A DNA stretch of 30,093 nt. Origin: Spirochaetaceae bacterium (GTDB taxonomy: Bacteria; Spirochaetota; Spirochaetia; Treponematales; Breznakiellaceae). A program made the position numbers and the translations under genes. The DNA lies in the NCBI GenBank assembly GCA_031283025.1, contig JAITCP010000162.1, positions 1 through 30,093 of the forward strand, in the 5' to 3' direction. Under the pieces are notes generated by a model. The model did no database searches. It saw only the letters and a program-made list of their open reading frames with translations, and was not told where the DNA came from. This document shows positions 21,187 through 28,481 of this stretch, in pieces. The stretch's first letter is position 1. Each line of letters begins with the position of its first letter.

Positions 21187-24014
21187 GCCGTACAGCTCTG
21201 GTAAAGAAAGCGGCAGATTGTTTTATATTCGCAGGAAGGGCAGATTTTATAAGGGATTACCCCGCTCTTAAAGTTGAGTGTCGATACAGCGCTGTCAAAA
21301 AAAGTTATCGCTTCTTCAAGGGCATCCATGGAAGGCTGGTATTCCTCACGGGAACAAAGCCCCCGCTTTCCCTCCAGTTCACCCATAACCGGAACAATTT
21401 CATGCCGGACTATGCTGATAAAAAAGGCCCTGTCTACCTTAATACCGGCGGCTTTTGCTGTAGTTTCCGCCGCCGCTTCATACAGTTTTATATACATGGG
21501 AATTTGAAAGTCAACTAGGCCGATTCCTTCATTTTCTTTACGGCAGCTTTTTTTGGAAGGAACATTGTTGGTTTTGTAGTCAATGATCATCGGCCCCTGT
21601 GGGGAAAGGGACACCCTGTCTATCCTTCCGGTCAAGCGCAAATGCCCCTGGATCAGATCGTAGCGCTGTTCCAACTCCTTTACCTCAAAGCCGTTAAAAT
21701 ACAGGGCTTCATTTTCCAACAGCAGCTTGAGCCTTCTGTTAATTGATTCCGCCAGCGGTGCAAGCAGGGGATACACCAGCGGGCCCCGCAGGGTATCATC
21801 GCTCCGTAAAACGGCGGCTGTACATTCGTCTGCCCACATAAAGTACAAAGCAAGATTTTCCTTGTTGAAATGCCTGTCCGCTTCACTGATACGGGCAAAA
21901 AGCCGCCGGAGTATCTCGTGGTAGATAAGCCCCCGCGCTTCATCGTCCAGAAGAGCGGCATCTTCCAGATACCGTTCAAGGCGGAAGACGCGCCGGTACA
22001 ACCAAAGTACAGGGCAGGTAAAGAATTCGTTCAAGTCCGTAGCGGAAACGGAAAATTCATTTGGTATGGCGGCGGGGCTGCCCGTGTTTTTACTGCTTTT
22101 GTTCCGTATCCGTTCCCGCAGCAGCGATTCTACTTCCGCACTAAAACAGGTTCCGTCTTCCGGCAATTCCGCCGCTAAAGGCGCATCAATGCCCGGCGAC
22201 GATTGCAGAACGGCGTTCCAGCGCCTGAAGCCTTCCCGTTGAACGGCATAAAGCCGTTCCGGCCTGGCCTCTTGCCCTGCTTGATTTCGCCCGGTTGGTT
22301 CAAAGGCCCGCCACAGGCGCTCCGCGGAAAAATAATCTCCGCTATCCGCCGCGGCGCTGTTCCGCCTTTCCGTATTCACGGCAAAAGCGCTGTGAGGTAT
22401 GGCCCAGCCGGTAAAAGTTTTCTCGGAAGCGCTAATCCGGGTATGACAGGCATAGTCCTTCCAGGGAGCAATGTTGTACAGGGCCAGCACGTACCGTGAC
22501 GCATCCTTGTCTTCAACACCCAGCCGCGCCCGCTTATCCGGGCGGAGAAACGCCAGCGGCCTGTGCTGGACCGTTGCCGCCGCCTGGGAAGCATTAAGCA
22601 CAAGATGGCAGCCGTAGGGAGAACCGGCGGCCACCGGATAATCGTACAGGTTTACTCCCCCGCCCTCCTGCGCATATACGTAGTTTTTATCCCGCAAGTG
22701 GGAAACAAAAAAGTCAAAGGGATTGGGAGGGCAAATATCAGGGAACTCTGTTTCTGCATCGGCCAATACGGAAAGTTCCTCTATACAGCGGGCCAATACC
22801 GCATTGCTTTCCGCGCCGCATTTTTCCATATCAAGGAAAGGCCGGAAAGCAAAATAATTTTCCATTATCGCCCTGAAAGATTTGGCGGAATATAAGGCGG
22901 TAAAAGCCTGCTTAAGCCCCCGGTAATAAGCGGACAATGCTTCGCTGGGGTTCCGCTTAAAGCCTTCTTCCCAGGCGTCAATAATGCGGGAACGGTCCTT
23001 AAACGGCGCTACACAGTGGTTGGCAATGCCGTAATTGATAAGCGCCCTGTTTTTTTCCGGCTCCTTCCAGGGTATGCTATGATCCAGCAGGAGCGGCTTT
23101 AGCGTATCAAAAGAAAAGAGAGAAACCGTAGAGGTACTGATAAGGGAAAAAAGCCGCCCTACGGGATACTCCCCCAGGCCTTTGCCCGCCCGCCGGATAA
23201 AGGGTATGTCATGGAGGGCCAGCTCCCGCTCCACATAGGGGGCAATCCTTTTATAATCAGGCAGCGTTACCGCCATGTCTTCATAGGACAGCCCTTCTTC
23301 ATAAAGGCGGCGTAGTTCCAGAACGGCGCTGCGTATCTCCTGCCGGGCGGAATCGAAAAAAAGCAGCCCCGGAAAATCCGCCTGATTTTTCGCATAATTA
23401 CCGCAATGGAGAAACTCATCCGTCGAATAAATTGTTACCGTCTGCGTATCAAGCAGTTCCGCATATTCGGCAAAGTCCGCCAGCGCTTCCGGAAAAAAAA
23501 TAATGTGCCGGCTTTCATTGCCGCAAAAAGCGGCTTTTTCCCAGGACGGTTCAAAAAGATTGTGCTCATCCAAAAAAGCGGCGTACTTGCTCTTGATGAT
23601 CCGTAAATCCCGGTCTTCTTCATCGTCCCTGCCGGCGACTTCCTGCAATGATTCCCAGCGGCCAAGGGAACTTAACATCATGGCGATGGAATCGGCAAAC
23701 ACGCCGCCGCTTTCCGCATATTCAACGGGAATAAGCGCGGAAAGAAAGGGAGATGCGGCGTTTTGCCGGACAAGGGAAAACGCAAAGAGGCGGCGGATTA
23801 GGGAAGAAGCGGGTTTTTTGTTTTTTTCCCTTGCCCGGACAGAAACTTCCTTAAACCTGTCCCATGCAAGAAAACGTTCCGGCGTAAGAGAACGTATGCC
23901 GCCGTGCAGGCATAGTTTTCGGGCCCACAGCATTGCGGCAGTTTCAGATGGGAATACAAACCCGGTGTTTTGATCGGCAATACTGCCAAGAATCGTATCA
24001 AAAACAGAAGCCAT
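21183..24014 (-). CDS. AddB-like PD-(D/E)XK nuclease with iron-sulfur staple, no Walker A
   Basis: The 943-residue protein resembles the AddB subunit of AddAB-type recombination nucleases. Its C-terminal part has LIYHEILRRLF, GRIDRVSL and MIIDYKTNN, the His, Asp and D-x-K elements of the PD-(D/E)XK nuclease, then QIPMYIKLYE. Four cysteines fit the AddB iron-sulfur pattern: FFTCPVLWLYRRVF upstream and CPSCEYKTIC (C-x2-C-x5-C) at the end. The N-terminal 600 residues look like a superfamily 1 helicase scaffold, but I find no GxxGxGK[T/S]. At the place where AddB has Walker A the sequence reads TGFVFPSETAAML, so ATP binding is probably lost. No addA is adjacent. The start ATG overlaps the upstream stop in TAATG, so it is co-translated with the DUF4230 gene. 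Confidence 0.82.
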   Translation of the reverse strand: MASVFDTILGSIADQNTGFVFPSETAAMLWARKLCLHGGIRSLTPERFLAWDRFKEVSVRAREKNKKPASSLIRRLFAFSLVRQNAASPFLSALIPVEYAESGGVFADSIAMMLSSLGRWESLQEVAGRDDEEDRDLRIIKSKYAAFLDEHNLFEPSWEKAAFCGNESRHIIFFPEALADFAEYAELLDTQTVTIYSTDEFLHCGNYAKNQADFPGLLFFDSARQEIRSAVLELRRLYEEGLSYEDMAVTLPDYKRIAPYVERELALHDIPFIRRAGKGLGEYPVGRLFSLISTSTVSLFSFDTLKPLLLDHSIPWKEPEKNRALINYGIANHCVAPFKDRSRIIDAWEEGFKRNPSEALSAYYRGLKQAFTALYSAKSFRAIMENYFAFRPFLDMEKCGAESNAVLARCIEELSVLADAETEFPDICPPNPFDFFVSHLRDKNYVYAQEGGGVNLYDYPVAAGSPYGCHLVLNASQAAATVQHRPLAFLRPDKRARLGVEDKDASRYVLALYNIAPWKDYACHTRISASEKTFTGWAIPHSAFAVNTERRNSAAADSGDYFSAERLWRAFEPTGRNQAGQEARPERLYAVQREGFRRWNAVLQSSPGIDAPLAAELPEDGTCFSAEVESLLRERIRNKSSKNTGSPAAIPNEFSVSATDLNEFFTCPVLWLYRRVFRLERYLEDAALLDDEARGLIYHEILRRLFARISEADRHFNKENLALYFMWADECTAAVLRSDDTLRGPLVYPLLAPLAESINRRLKLLLENEALYFNGFEVKELEQRYDLIQGHLRLTGRIDRVSLSPQGPMIIDYKTNNVPSKKSCRKENEGIGLVDFQIPMYIKLYEAAAETTAKAAGIKVDRAFFISIVRHEIVPVMGELEGKRGLCSREEYQPSMDALEEAITFFDSAVSTLNFKSGVIPYKICPSCEYKTICRFLYQSCTA

Positions 24015-24682
24015 TACAGAGCCGGACTGCCCGCCGCCGTACTCTGCCAGACAAATACCGGAACATAGTTGTCCAGAATATCCGGCAAAGCCTTAAGAAA
24101 AGCGCCAAACTGTTGTTCCAGGGAAATACGGGCTTCCTTTACGGCATCACCGGCCATAACTCTTTCTTCCATTTCCCGTTTCCGTTCCGCAGTAACCTTA
24201 AAGGCATCTTGAATTTTTATCTCATTAAAAATGGTTTGGGACTGTTCAAATACTTCTATAGAATCATCCATAATCTCGTGGGAAAGGATCACAATAGGGG
24301 GAAGAATAATGCGGATTACCGGCAGAGCGTTTCCTTCCGGCCCCGGCGCGGCTTCTTCTACCCGCACTTTTGTTCCGTCTATGCCAAGCTTTATTTTACC
24401 GTCATAGGTAAAAATATATTTTCTGGTGGTAAAGGGAATGGTCCAGCCGTTGATGTCCCTTGAGTTAATGTCCTTAACTACAGAAGTGTAATGGTACACC
24501 AGGCTTGCATATTCCCCTATGGGAAGAATATCTTTTATGATTGTATGGGCCGATACGTCCGATTTTTCACCAAGATACGGCGGAGAACCTGACCAACTAT
24601 TTCTATTAATCAGAAAAAACACAACCAACAGCAAAACAAGGCAGATAATAATAAGTATTAAGATAAGCGAAAAACGTTTCAT
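24014..24682 (-). CDS. DUF4230-family membrane-anchored protein
   Basis: The 222-residue protein begins with one strong transmembrane helix (residues 5-26, LILILIIICLVLLLVVFF) and no cleavage site. The rest is soluble and probably periplasmic. The body follows the DUF4230 pattern: YIFTYDGKIKLGIDGTKVRV, then PVIRIILPPIVILSHEIMDDSIEVFEQSQTIFNEIKIQD split over two blocks, then a long C-terminal helix (AERKREMEERVMAG...). The family is widespread and has no established function. There is no ribosome binding site. A TTGATC-N18-TATAGT promoter would start transcription only about seven bases before the ATG. It overlaps the start of the AddB-like gene, but a functional link is unclear. Confidence 0.82.
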   Translation of the reverse strand: MKRFSLILILIIICLVLLLVVFFLINRNSWSGSPPYLGEKSDVSAHTIIKDILPIGEYASLVYHYTSVVKDINSRDINGWTIPFTTRKYIFTYDGKIKLGIDGTKVRVEEAAPGPEGNALPVIRIILPPIVILSHEIMDDSIEVFEQSQTIFNEIKIQDAFKVTAERKREMEERVMAGDAVKEARISLEQQFGAFLKALPDILDNYVPVFVWQSTAAGSPAL

Positions 24683-24695
24683 ATTATTAAATAAA

Positions 24696-24725
24696 ACTAT
24701 ACATCATAAAGAAAACAGCGATCAA
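24696..24725 (-). promoter_or_regulatory. Putative promoter of the DUF4230/nuclease genes, very short leader
   Basis: On the minus strand TTGATC (24720-24725), 18 bases, TATAGT (24696-24701). Transcription would begin about seven bases before the ATG at 24682, too short for a ribosome binding site, and none is seen. Confidence 0.5.
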
Positions 24726-24728
24726 GCG

Positions 24729-24749
24729 CCGGAAGCTGGGTGCTTCCGG
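24729..24749 (-). terminator. Stem-loop downstream of hsp20
   Basis: CCGGAAGC and GCTTCCGG pair perfectly around a five-base loop, 34 bases beyond the hsp20 stop on the minus strand. There is no clear T tract directly after it. It probably marks the end of the hsp20 mRNA and adjoins the next promoter. Confidence 0.5.
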
Positions 24750-24782
24750 GTAACTCTGTTAGAAACACCCGGCATTGCGCAA

Positions 24783-25244
24783 TTAAGCGTTTATCTCAAT
24801 AAGCCGTTTGGTATTTCCGGTACGCTTCTTTATTTCCAGGGAAAGAACCCCGTTCTTAAAGACTGCGGACACCGCTTCGGTATCTGCATTTTCCGGCAGG
24901 GTAAAAGACCTGCTGAACGAAACTCTCCGGCGTTCCCGGATAAGGAAATTTCCGTTTTTATCCGCCTTATTTTCCTTGTTTTCCTCGTCCTTTCCGGATT
25001 CAATGGTAAGCTTTCCGCCTTCCACGTGTACACGGATCTGCTTCTCATCAAAGCCGGGCAGATCCGCTTCTACCAGATACGAGTGGTCAGTTTCCTGAAC
25101 ATCCACCGGGGGCAGTTTGCTTGCTACCGGCGCGCCAACAAAAGGAACCATTCCTGCACCGGGAAGCAGGGAGGAATCAAAAAAGGAATCCAGAAGTTCG
25201 TCCACCACGTTCATGGGCTGCCGGTAAAGGGATACAGTTTTCAT
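24783..25244 (-). CDS. Hsp20/alpha-crystallin family small heat-shock protein
   Basis: This 153-residue cytoplasmic holdase chaperone forms oligomers that keep unfolding proteins soluble. The alpha-crystallin domain spans about 45-150: PPVDVQETDHSYLVEADLPGF, then VHVEGGKLTIESG, a charged insert (DEENKENKADKNGNFLI), RVSFSRSFTLPENADTE and the conserved FKNGVLSLEIKKR (A-x-x-x-N-G-V-L). It ends with TKRLIEINA, near the family's C-terminal I-x-I tail. The start has GGAGG six bases upstream. No CIRCE element (the HrcA site) is present in the leader; a direct repeat (ATAAGGYG twice, 14 bp apart) lies about 40-60 bases upstream. It is divergent from the DUF1538 gene across 295 bp. Confidence 0.94.
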   Translation of the reverse strand: MKTVSLYRQPMNVVDELLDSFFDSSLLPGAGMVPFVGAPVASKLPPVDVQETDHSYLVEADLPGFDEKQIRVHVEGGKLTIESGKDEENKENKADKNGNFLIRERRRVSFSRSFTLPENADTEAVSAVFKNGVLSLEIKKRTGNTKRLIEINA

Positions 25245-25336
25245 AATACACCTCCAAAAACAAATAATTTTTTATATAGGCACCTTATACAAAACGCCTT
25301 ATCTTTTTATAAGCAAAAACCATGCCAAGTGAGCTA

Positions 25337-25361
25337 TTTCCAAAAACTGAAGTTTTGGAAA
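25337..25361. repeat. Palindrome, family B, copy 3
   Basis: TTTCCAAAAACT pairs with AGTTTTGGAAA (one bulged A) around GA. The core ACTGAAGT equals that of the left hairpin in the 119-bp element at 28575, and the flanks resemble those of the palindrome at 13852. It lies in the 295-bp gap between hsp20 and the DUF1538 gene, which is otherwise A+T-rich without ORFs. Confidence 0.6.
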
Positions 25362-25463
25362 AGCCTCAAGTAAGCAAAATTATAAAAAAATCATATTTTC
25401 ATATTAAATTTTGAGTATTTTCCCATTATTGTTATTCTGTAAATGTCCTCATATATCCCTATG

Positions 25464-25503
25464 TGTGTCATTTTGACCCTACTAACTGTATCATTTTGAT
25501 ACA
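25464..25503 (+). promoter_or_regulatory. Two tandem operator-like palindromes before the DUF1538-PII operon
   Basis: TGTATCA-TTT-TGATACA (25487-25503) is a perfect 7-3-7 inverted repeat ending directly at the -35 box TTGACT. A weaker copy, TGTGTCA-TTT-TGACCCT (25464-25480), has its centre 23 bp upstream, about two helical turns. This is the layout of a two-site operator for a dimeric regulator. It does not fit GlnR/TnrA, NtcA, Fur or FNR consensus sequences. Confidence 0.55.
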
Positions 25504-25533
25504 TTGACTTTTGCCTTATAATAATGCTATCTT
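25504..25533 (+). promoter_or_regulatory. Putative promoter of the DUF1538-PII operon, leaderless arrangement
   Basis: TTGACT (25504-25509), 18 bases, TATCTT (25528-25533), six bases, GTG at 25540. A TATAAT at 25517-25522 is an alternative -10 box, with TTGATA 15 bases upstream inside the palindrome. Confidence 0.5.
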
Positions 25534-25539
25534 TTTTGT

Positions 25540-27093
25540 GTGAATAAAATCCTCAAAGAAAAAATAATGGAGGCTTTTTCATCGGTACTCCCCATCACGG
25601 CTATTGTACTCATTGCCAGTGTGGTATTGACATCCATGCCGTCAGGGACGATCCTGATGTTTCTGTGCGGGGCGGCGCTGTTAATTATCGGGATGGGCTT
25701 TTTTACCCTGGGGGCGGATATGGCGATGATGCCCATGGGGGAAGGCATTGGGGTTGAACTGACAAAAAGCTCAAAATTGATTTTGGTTATTATTGTTACG
25801 CTGGTAATCGGATTCATTATTTCCGTTGCGGAGCCGGATCTACAAGTACTGGGACGGCAAACGCCTTCCATTCCGGCAAATGTACTAATACCAATCGTTT
25901 CCCTGGGGGTTGGAATTTTTCTGGTCATTGCCGTATTGCGGCCACTGCTTAAAATCCGGCTTTCTGTTTTACTGGTTATTTTTTACATCATAACCTTTGC
26001 GGCAGCTTCTTTTACCTCAAATACGTTTATCCCCGTTGCTTTTGATTCCGGGGGCGTTACCACCGGCCCCATTACGGTTCCCTTTATTCTGGCGATGGGC
26101 GTCGGCGTGGCCGCTATCCGCAGCGACAAACATTCCCAGGAAGACAGTTTTGGCCTGGTAGCCCTGTGCAGCGTGGGGCCTATATTGGCGGTACTCCTCC
26201 TGGGTATTTTTTACAAGCCCGGCCCGGTAGAAGTGGAAAGGTACGTGTTTCAGGATGCGGCTACATCAAGGGATGTGGTCAAAAATTTTGCTGATGAGTT
26301 ACCCCATTACCTTAAAGACGTACTTACCGCTTTAGGGGCCATCGTTTTTTGTTTTATTGTGTTTCAACTTATTACCCGGCGTTACAAACGCCACCAGCTT
26401 GGCCGTATCGGCGTGGGTTTTCTTTACACCCTGATAGGGCTTGTCGTTTTCCTTACCGGAGTAAATGTAGGCTTTATTCCCGTGGGCCAGCTTTTAGGCT
26501 CCCAATTAGCCGCGTCCGCCTTTAAGTGGATTCTGGTACCCCTTGGCGTTGTAATCGGCTACTTCATCGTGGCGGCGGAACCGGCGGTTCACATCCTCAA
26601 CAGACAGGTTGAGGAGATTTCCTCCGGGGCCATCACTGCAAAGATGATGAACCGGGGGCTTTCCATAGGCATGGCTGGGGCGCTGGCAATCACCATGACC
26701 CGTATCATCCTGGGTATTCCCATCATGTGGATTTTAATCCCCGGCTATACATTCGCCCTGCTTCTGACCTTGTTTGTGCCGCGGATTTTTACCGGCATTG
26801 CCTTTGACTCAGGTGGCGTTTGCTCCGGCCCCATGACTTCTACGTTCCTTCTGCCCTTTGCCATGGGAGTCTGCGAAGGCGTGGGCGGGAACCTCATGGC
26901 AGACGCTTTTGGCATTGTGGCCATGGTTGCCATGACCCCCCTGATTGTTATTCAGTTGATGGGCCTTGTCTATCAGTTCAGGACAAGGGAGGCCGCCGCC
27001 CTGACCGAACAGCAAACCATTGCCCTCAGCGCCGTATCGGCAGGCAGAGTCATAGATTGGGGAAAGATAACCGTATTCGGGGAGGAAGCATAA
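25540..27093 (+). CDS. DUF1538 integral membrane protein, internally duplicated, putative PII-controlled transporter
   Basis: The 517-residue protein is very hydrophobic, with about 12-14 membrane segments, and consists of two homologous halves, about 1-235 and 255-505. Matching landmarks are ISVAEPDLQVLGRQ against VAAEPAVHILNRQV, and VAFDSGGVTTGPITVPFILAMGVGVA against IAFDSGGVCSGPMTSTFLLPFAMGVC. The FDSGGV-x-x-GP motif in the middle of each half looks like a paired substrate-binding or pore motif in inverted or tandem arrangement. This is the DUF1538 family, with no known substrate. The immediate downstream gene is a tandem PII-like protein; PII proteins commonly gate transporters, so a regulated transporter is inferred. 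The start could be the GTG at 25540 (leaderless arrangement) or the ATG at 25567 with weak AAAGA; I take the GTG. Confidence 0.85.
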   Translation: MNKILKEKIMEAFSSVLPITAIVLIASVVLTSMPSGTILMFLCGAALLIIGMGFFTLGADMAMMPMGEGIGVELTKSSKLILVIIVTLVIGFIISVAEPDLQVLGRQTPSIPANVLIPIVSLGVGIFLVIAVLRPLLKIRLSVLLVIFYIITFAAASFTSNTFIPVAFDSGGVTTGPITVPFILAMGVGVAAIRSDKHSQEDSFGLVALCSVGPILAVLLLGIFYKPGPVEVERYVFQDAATSRDVVKNFADELPHYLKDVLTALGAIVFCFIVFQLITRRYKRHQLGRIGVGFLYTLIGLVVFLTGVNVGFIPVGQLLGSQLAASAFKWILVPLGVVIGYFIVAAEPAVHILNRQVEEISSGAITAKMMNRGLSIGMAGALAITMTRIILGIPIMWILIPGYTFALLLTLFVPRIFTGIAFDSGGVCSGPMTSTFLLPFAMGVCEGVGGNLMADAFGIVAMVAMTPLIVIQLMGLVYQFRTREAAALTEQQTIALSAVSAGRVIDWGKITVFGEEA

Positions 27094-27094
27094 T

Positions 27095-27916
27095 ATGGAA
27101 AAAAACTCCCGGTTTTCAAAATTGTTATCTAAACTGTCAAATAAACTGCCCGGCGCACAGCAAACTCCGGCTGCTCCCATTGCAAAGCCCAGCCTGCCGG
27201 AGCTTAAACTGATCTTCTTTATCGTTGACTGGCAGCGGGCCAACGTCGTTTCCAATGTATTTGTGGAAGAAAAAGTCCGCTTCCATTTTATCAGCAAGGG
27301 GATGGGAACGGCAAATTCGGACATTTTAGACCTTTTAGGCATTGGTTCCAGCGAAAAAGCCGTGATAATCTGCCTGGAACAGGCGGTAGGGGTTCCGGTT
27401 TTGATGAAAGAGACCAGGAAAAAGCTCAAGTCCTATGGTCCCGGCGCAGGAATCGCTTTTACGGTTCCCCTTTCGGCAATAAATGACCCGGTTTTGCTGA
27501 TTTTTAAGCAAAGTATCCATAAAAATGAGAAAATCGCCGCAGAATTGGAGCAAATCGCCCCCGACGGCGGACAACTCAAAGACAAAGGAGAGAGCATGGC
27601 AAACGAATATTCCCACGATCTTATCATATCTGTGGTAAACCAGGGCTATAGTGATGAATTTATGAATACCGCCCGGGAAGCGGGAGCTAGCGGCGGCACG
27701 GTACTAAACGCCCGCGGCCAGGCCCATGAAGGGGCGGTCAAGTTTTTTGGGGTATCTGTTCAGGATGAAAAAGAAATGATCATCATTCTGACCAGCCGGG
27801 AAAAGAAAGTAAGTATTATGAGGGCGGTATGCGAAGCCCACGGCCTTAACAGCAAGGCCCAGGGGATAGTGTTTTCCCTGCCGGTGGACGATGTGACGGG
27901 CCTTAGTTTTGATTGA
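27095..27916 (+). CDS. Tandem PII-like signalling protein (two fused domains)
   Basis: The 273-residue protein has two PII-like ferredoxin-fold domains joined by a charged helix. Domain 1 (about 40-135) runs LKLIFFIVDWQRANVV, then ISKGMGTANSDILDLLGI, then KAVIICLEQ. Domain 2 (about 170-270) runs HDLIISVVNQGYSDEFMNTAREAGASGGTVLNARG split by turns, then VKFFGVSVQDEKEMIIILTSREKK and IVFSLPVDDVTGL. Domain 2 keeps the G-G-T-V...ARG loop and the EKE strand of PII; domain 1 is more diverged. PII proteins sense nucleotides and bind channels or transporters. The gene follows the DUF1538 stop by one base (TAATATG) with GGAGG nine bases upstream, so they form an operon. The N-terminal 35 residues are basic and Lys/Ser-rich. 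An internal ATG with a strong ribosome binding site lies at codon 168. Confidence 0.85.
   Translation: MEKNSRFSKLLSKLSNKLPGAQQTPAAPIAKPSLPELKLIFFIVDWQRANVVSNVFVEEKVRFHFISKGMGTANSDILDLLGIGSSEKAVIICLEQAVGVPVLMKETRKKLKSYGPGAGIAFTVPLSAINDPVLLIFKQSIHKNEKIAAELEQIAPDGGQLKDKGESMANEYSHDLIISVVNQGYSDEFMNTAREAGASGGTVLNARGQAHEGAVKFFGVSVQDEKEMIIILTSREKKVSIMRAVCEAHGLNSKAQGIVFSLPVDDVTGLSFD
27584..27598 (+). promoter_or_regulatory. Internal ribosome binding site and in-frame ATG for the second PII domain
   Basis: AAAGGAG (27584-27590), five bases, ATG (27596-27598). The ATG is codon 168 of the fusion and opens MANEYSHDLIISVV, exactly where the second PII domain begins. A free 106-residue PII protein could be made from the same mRNA. 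Confidence 0.6.
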
Positions 27917-27945
27917 CAAGCGGAGCGAGGTCGCGGCGGCCGTGC

Positions 27946-27973
27946 TTGACATACTTAAAATTTAGCATATTAT
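27946..27973 (+). promoter_or_regulatory. Strong promoter of the LysM lipoprotein gene
   Basis: TTGACA (27946-27951), 16 bases, TATTAT (27968-27973), 11 of 12 consensus bases, with the same spacing as the ChW/OmpA promoter. The leader then contains GGAGG before the ATG. Confidence 0.75.
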
Positions 27974-27995
27974 TATTAATAATAATGGAGGCATT

Positions 27996-28481
27996 ATGAT
28001 GAAGAAAGGTTTTATTTTTGGCTTGCTCATTATTGTCTTGAGTGTCTTGGTAATTACTGCCTGCGGTGGTACTCCCCCCCCGCCCCCGGCTCCAGCTCCG
28101 GCAGTTGCCCCGCCGCCGCCACCGCCCCCACCGCCGCCCCCACCGCCGCCGGAGGAAGGGATTGTTCTTGACGGAGCATCAAATTACATCGTTGTTAAAG
28201 GCGATACACTTTCTGGCATTGCAATCAACTATTACGGCAGGGAAAATATGTTTTTCTTCCCCCTTATTAGGATTGCCAATGCCGATGCCGTCTCGGATCC
28301 CGACGTTATCGAAGTGGATACCAGCCTGGTTATTCCCGATCTTCAACGGAATCTGAACAGCGCAGCGGCCAATGCTCTGATGCGGATAGATATGCTTGCC
28401 ACTGCTGAGCAATATGACAGACAAGGCAGACCGAAATCTGCTGCAGCGCTTAGAAATCTGGCAACCAGGCTTTCTAAGTAA
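27996..28481 (+). CDS. LysM-domain lipoprotein with long proline tract
   Basis: The 161-residue precursor has a lipoprotein signal peptide ending VITAC (Cys23 lipidated). It is followed by a Pro/Ala-rich spacer (about 26-52, with a run of about 15 prolines) and then a LysM domain, about 62-115 (YIVVKGDTLSGIAINYYG...LIRIAN...VIEVDTSLVIP). The C-terminal 45 residues are helical. LysM binds N-acetylglucosamine polymers, here presumably the thin spirochaete peptidoglycan, so the protein would tether the outer membrane or act in the periplasm. Two ATGs are adjacent (27996 and 27999); GGAGG lies four bases before the first. The proline run comes from a CCGCC/CCCCC repeat that may vary in length by slippage. 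The strong promoter suggests an abundant protein. Confidence 0.88.
   Translation: MMKKGFIFGLLIIVLSVLVITACGGTPPPPPAPAPAVAPPPPPPPPPPPPPPEEGIVLDGASNYIVVKGDTLSGIAINYYGRENMFFFPLIRIANADAVSDPDVIEVDTSLVIPDLQRNLNSAAANALMRIDMLATAEQYDRQGRPKSAAALRNLATRLSK

Noticed and set aside
25487..25503. GlnR/TnrA or NtcA nitrogen site before the DUF1538-PII operon
   Set aside because: The fifth base and the spacing do not fit TGTNA-N7-TNACA or GTA-N8-TAC, although a PII gene made this tempting.
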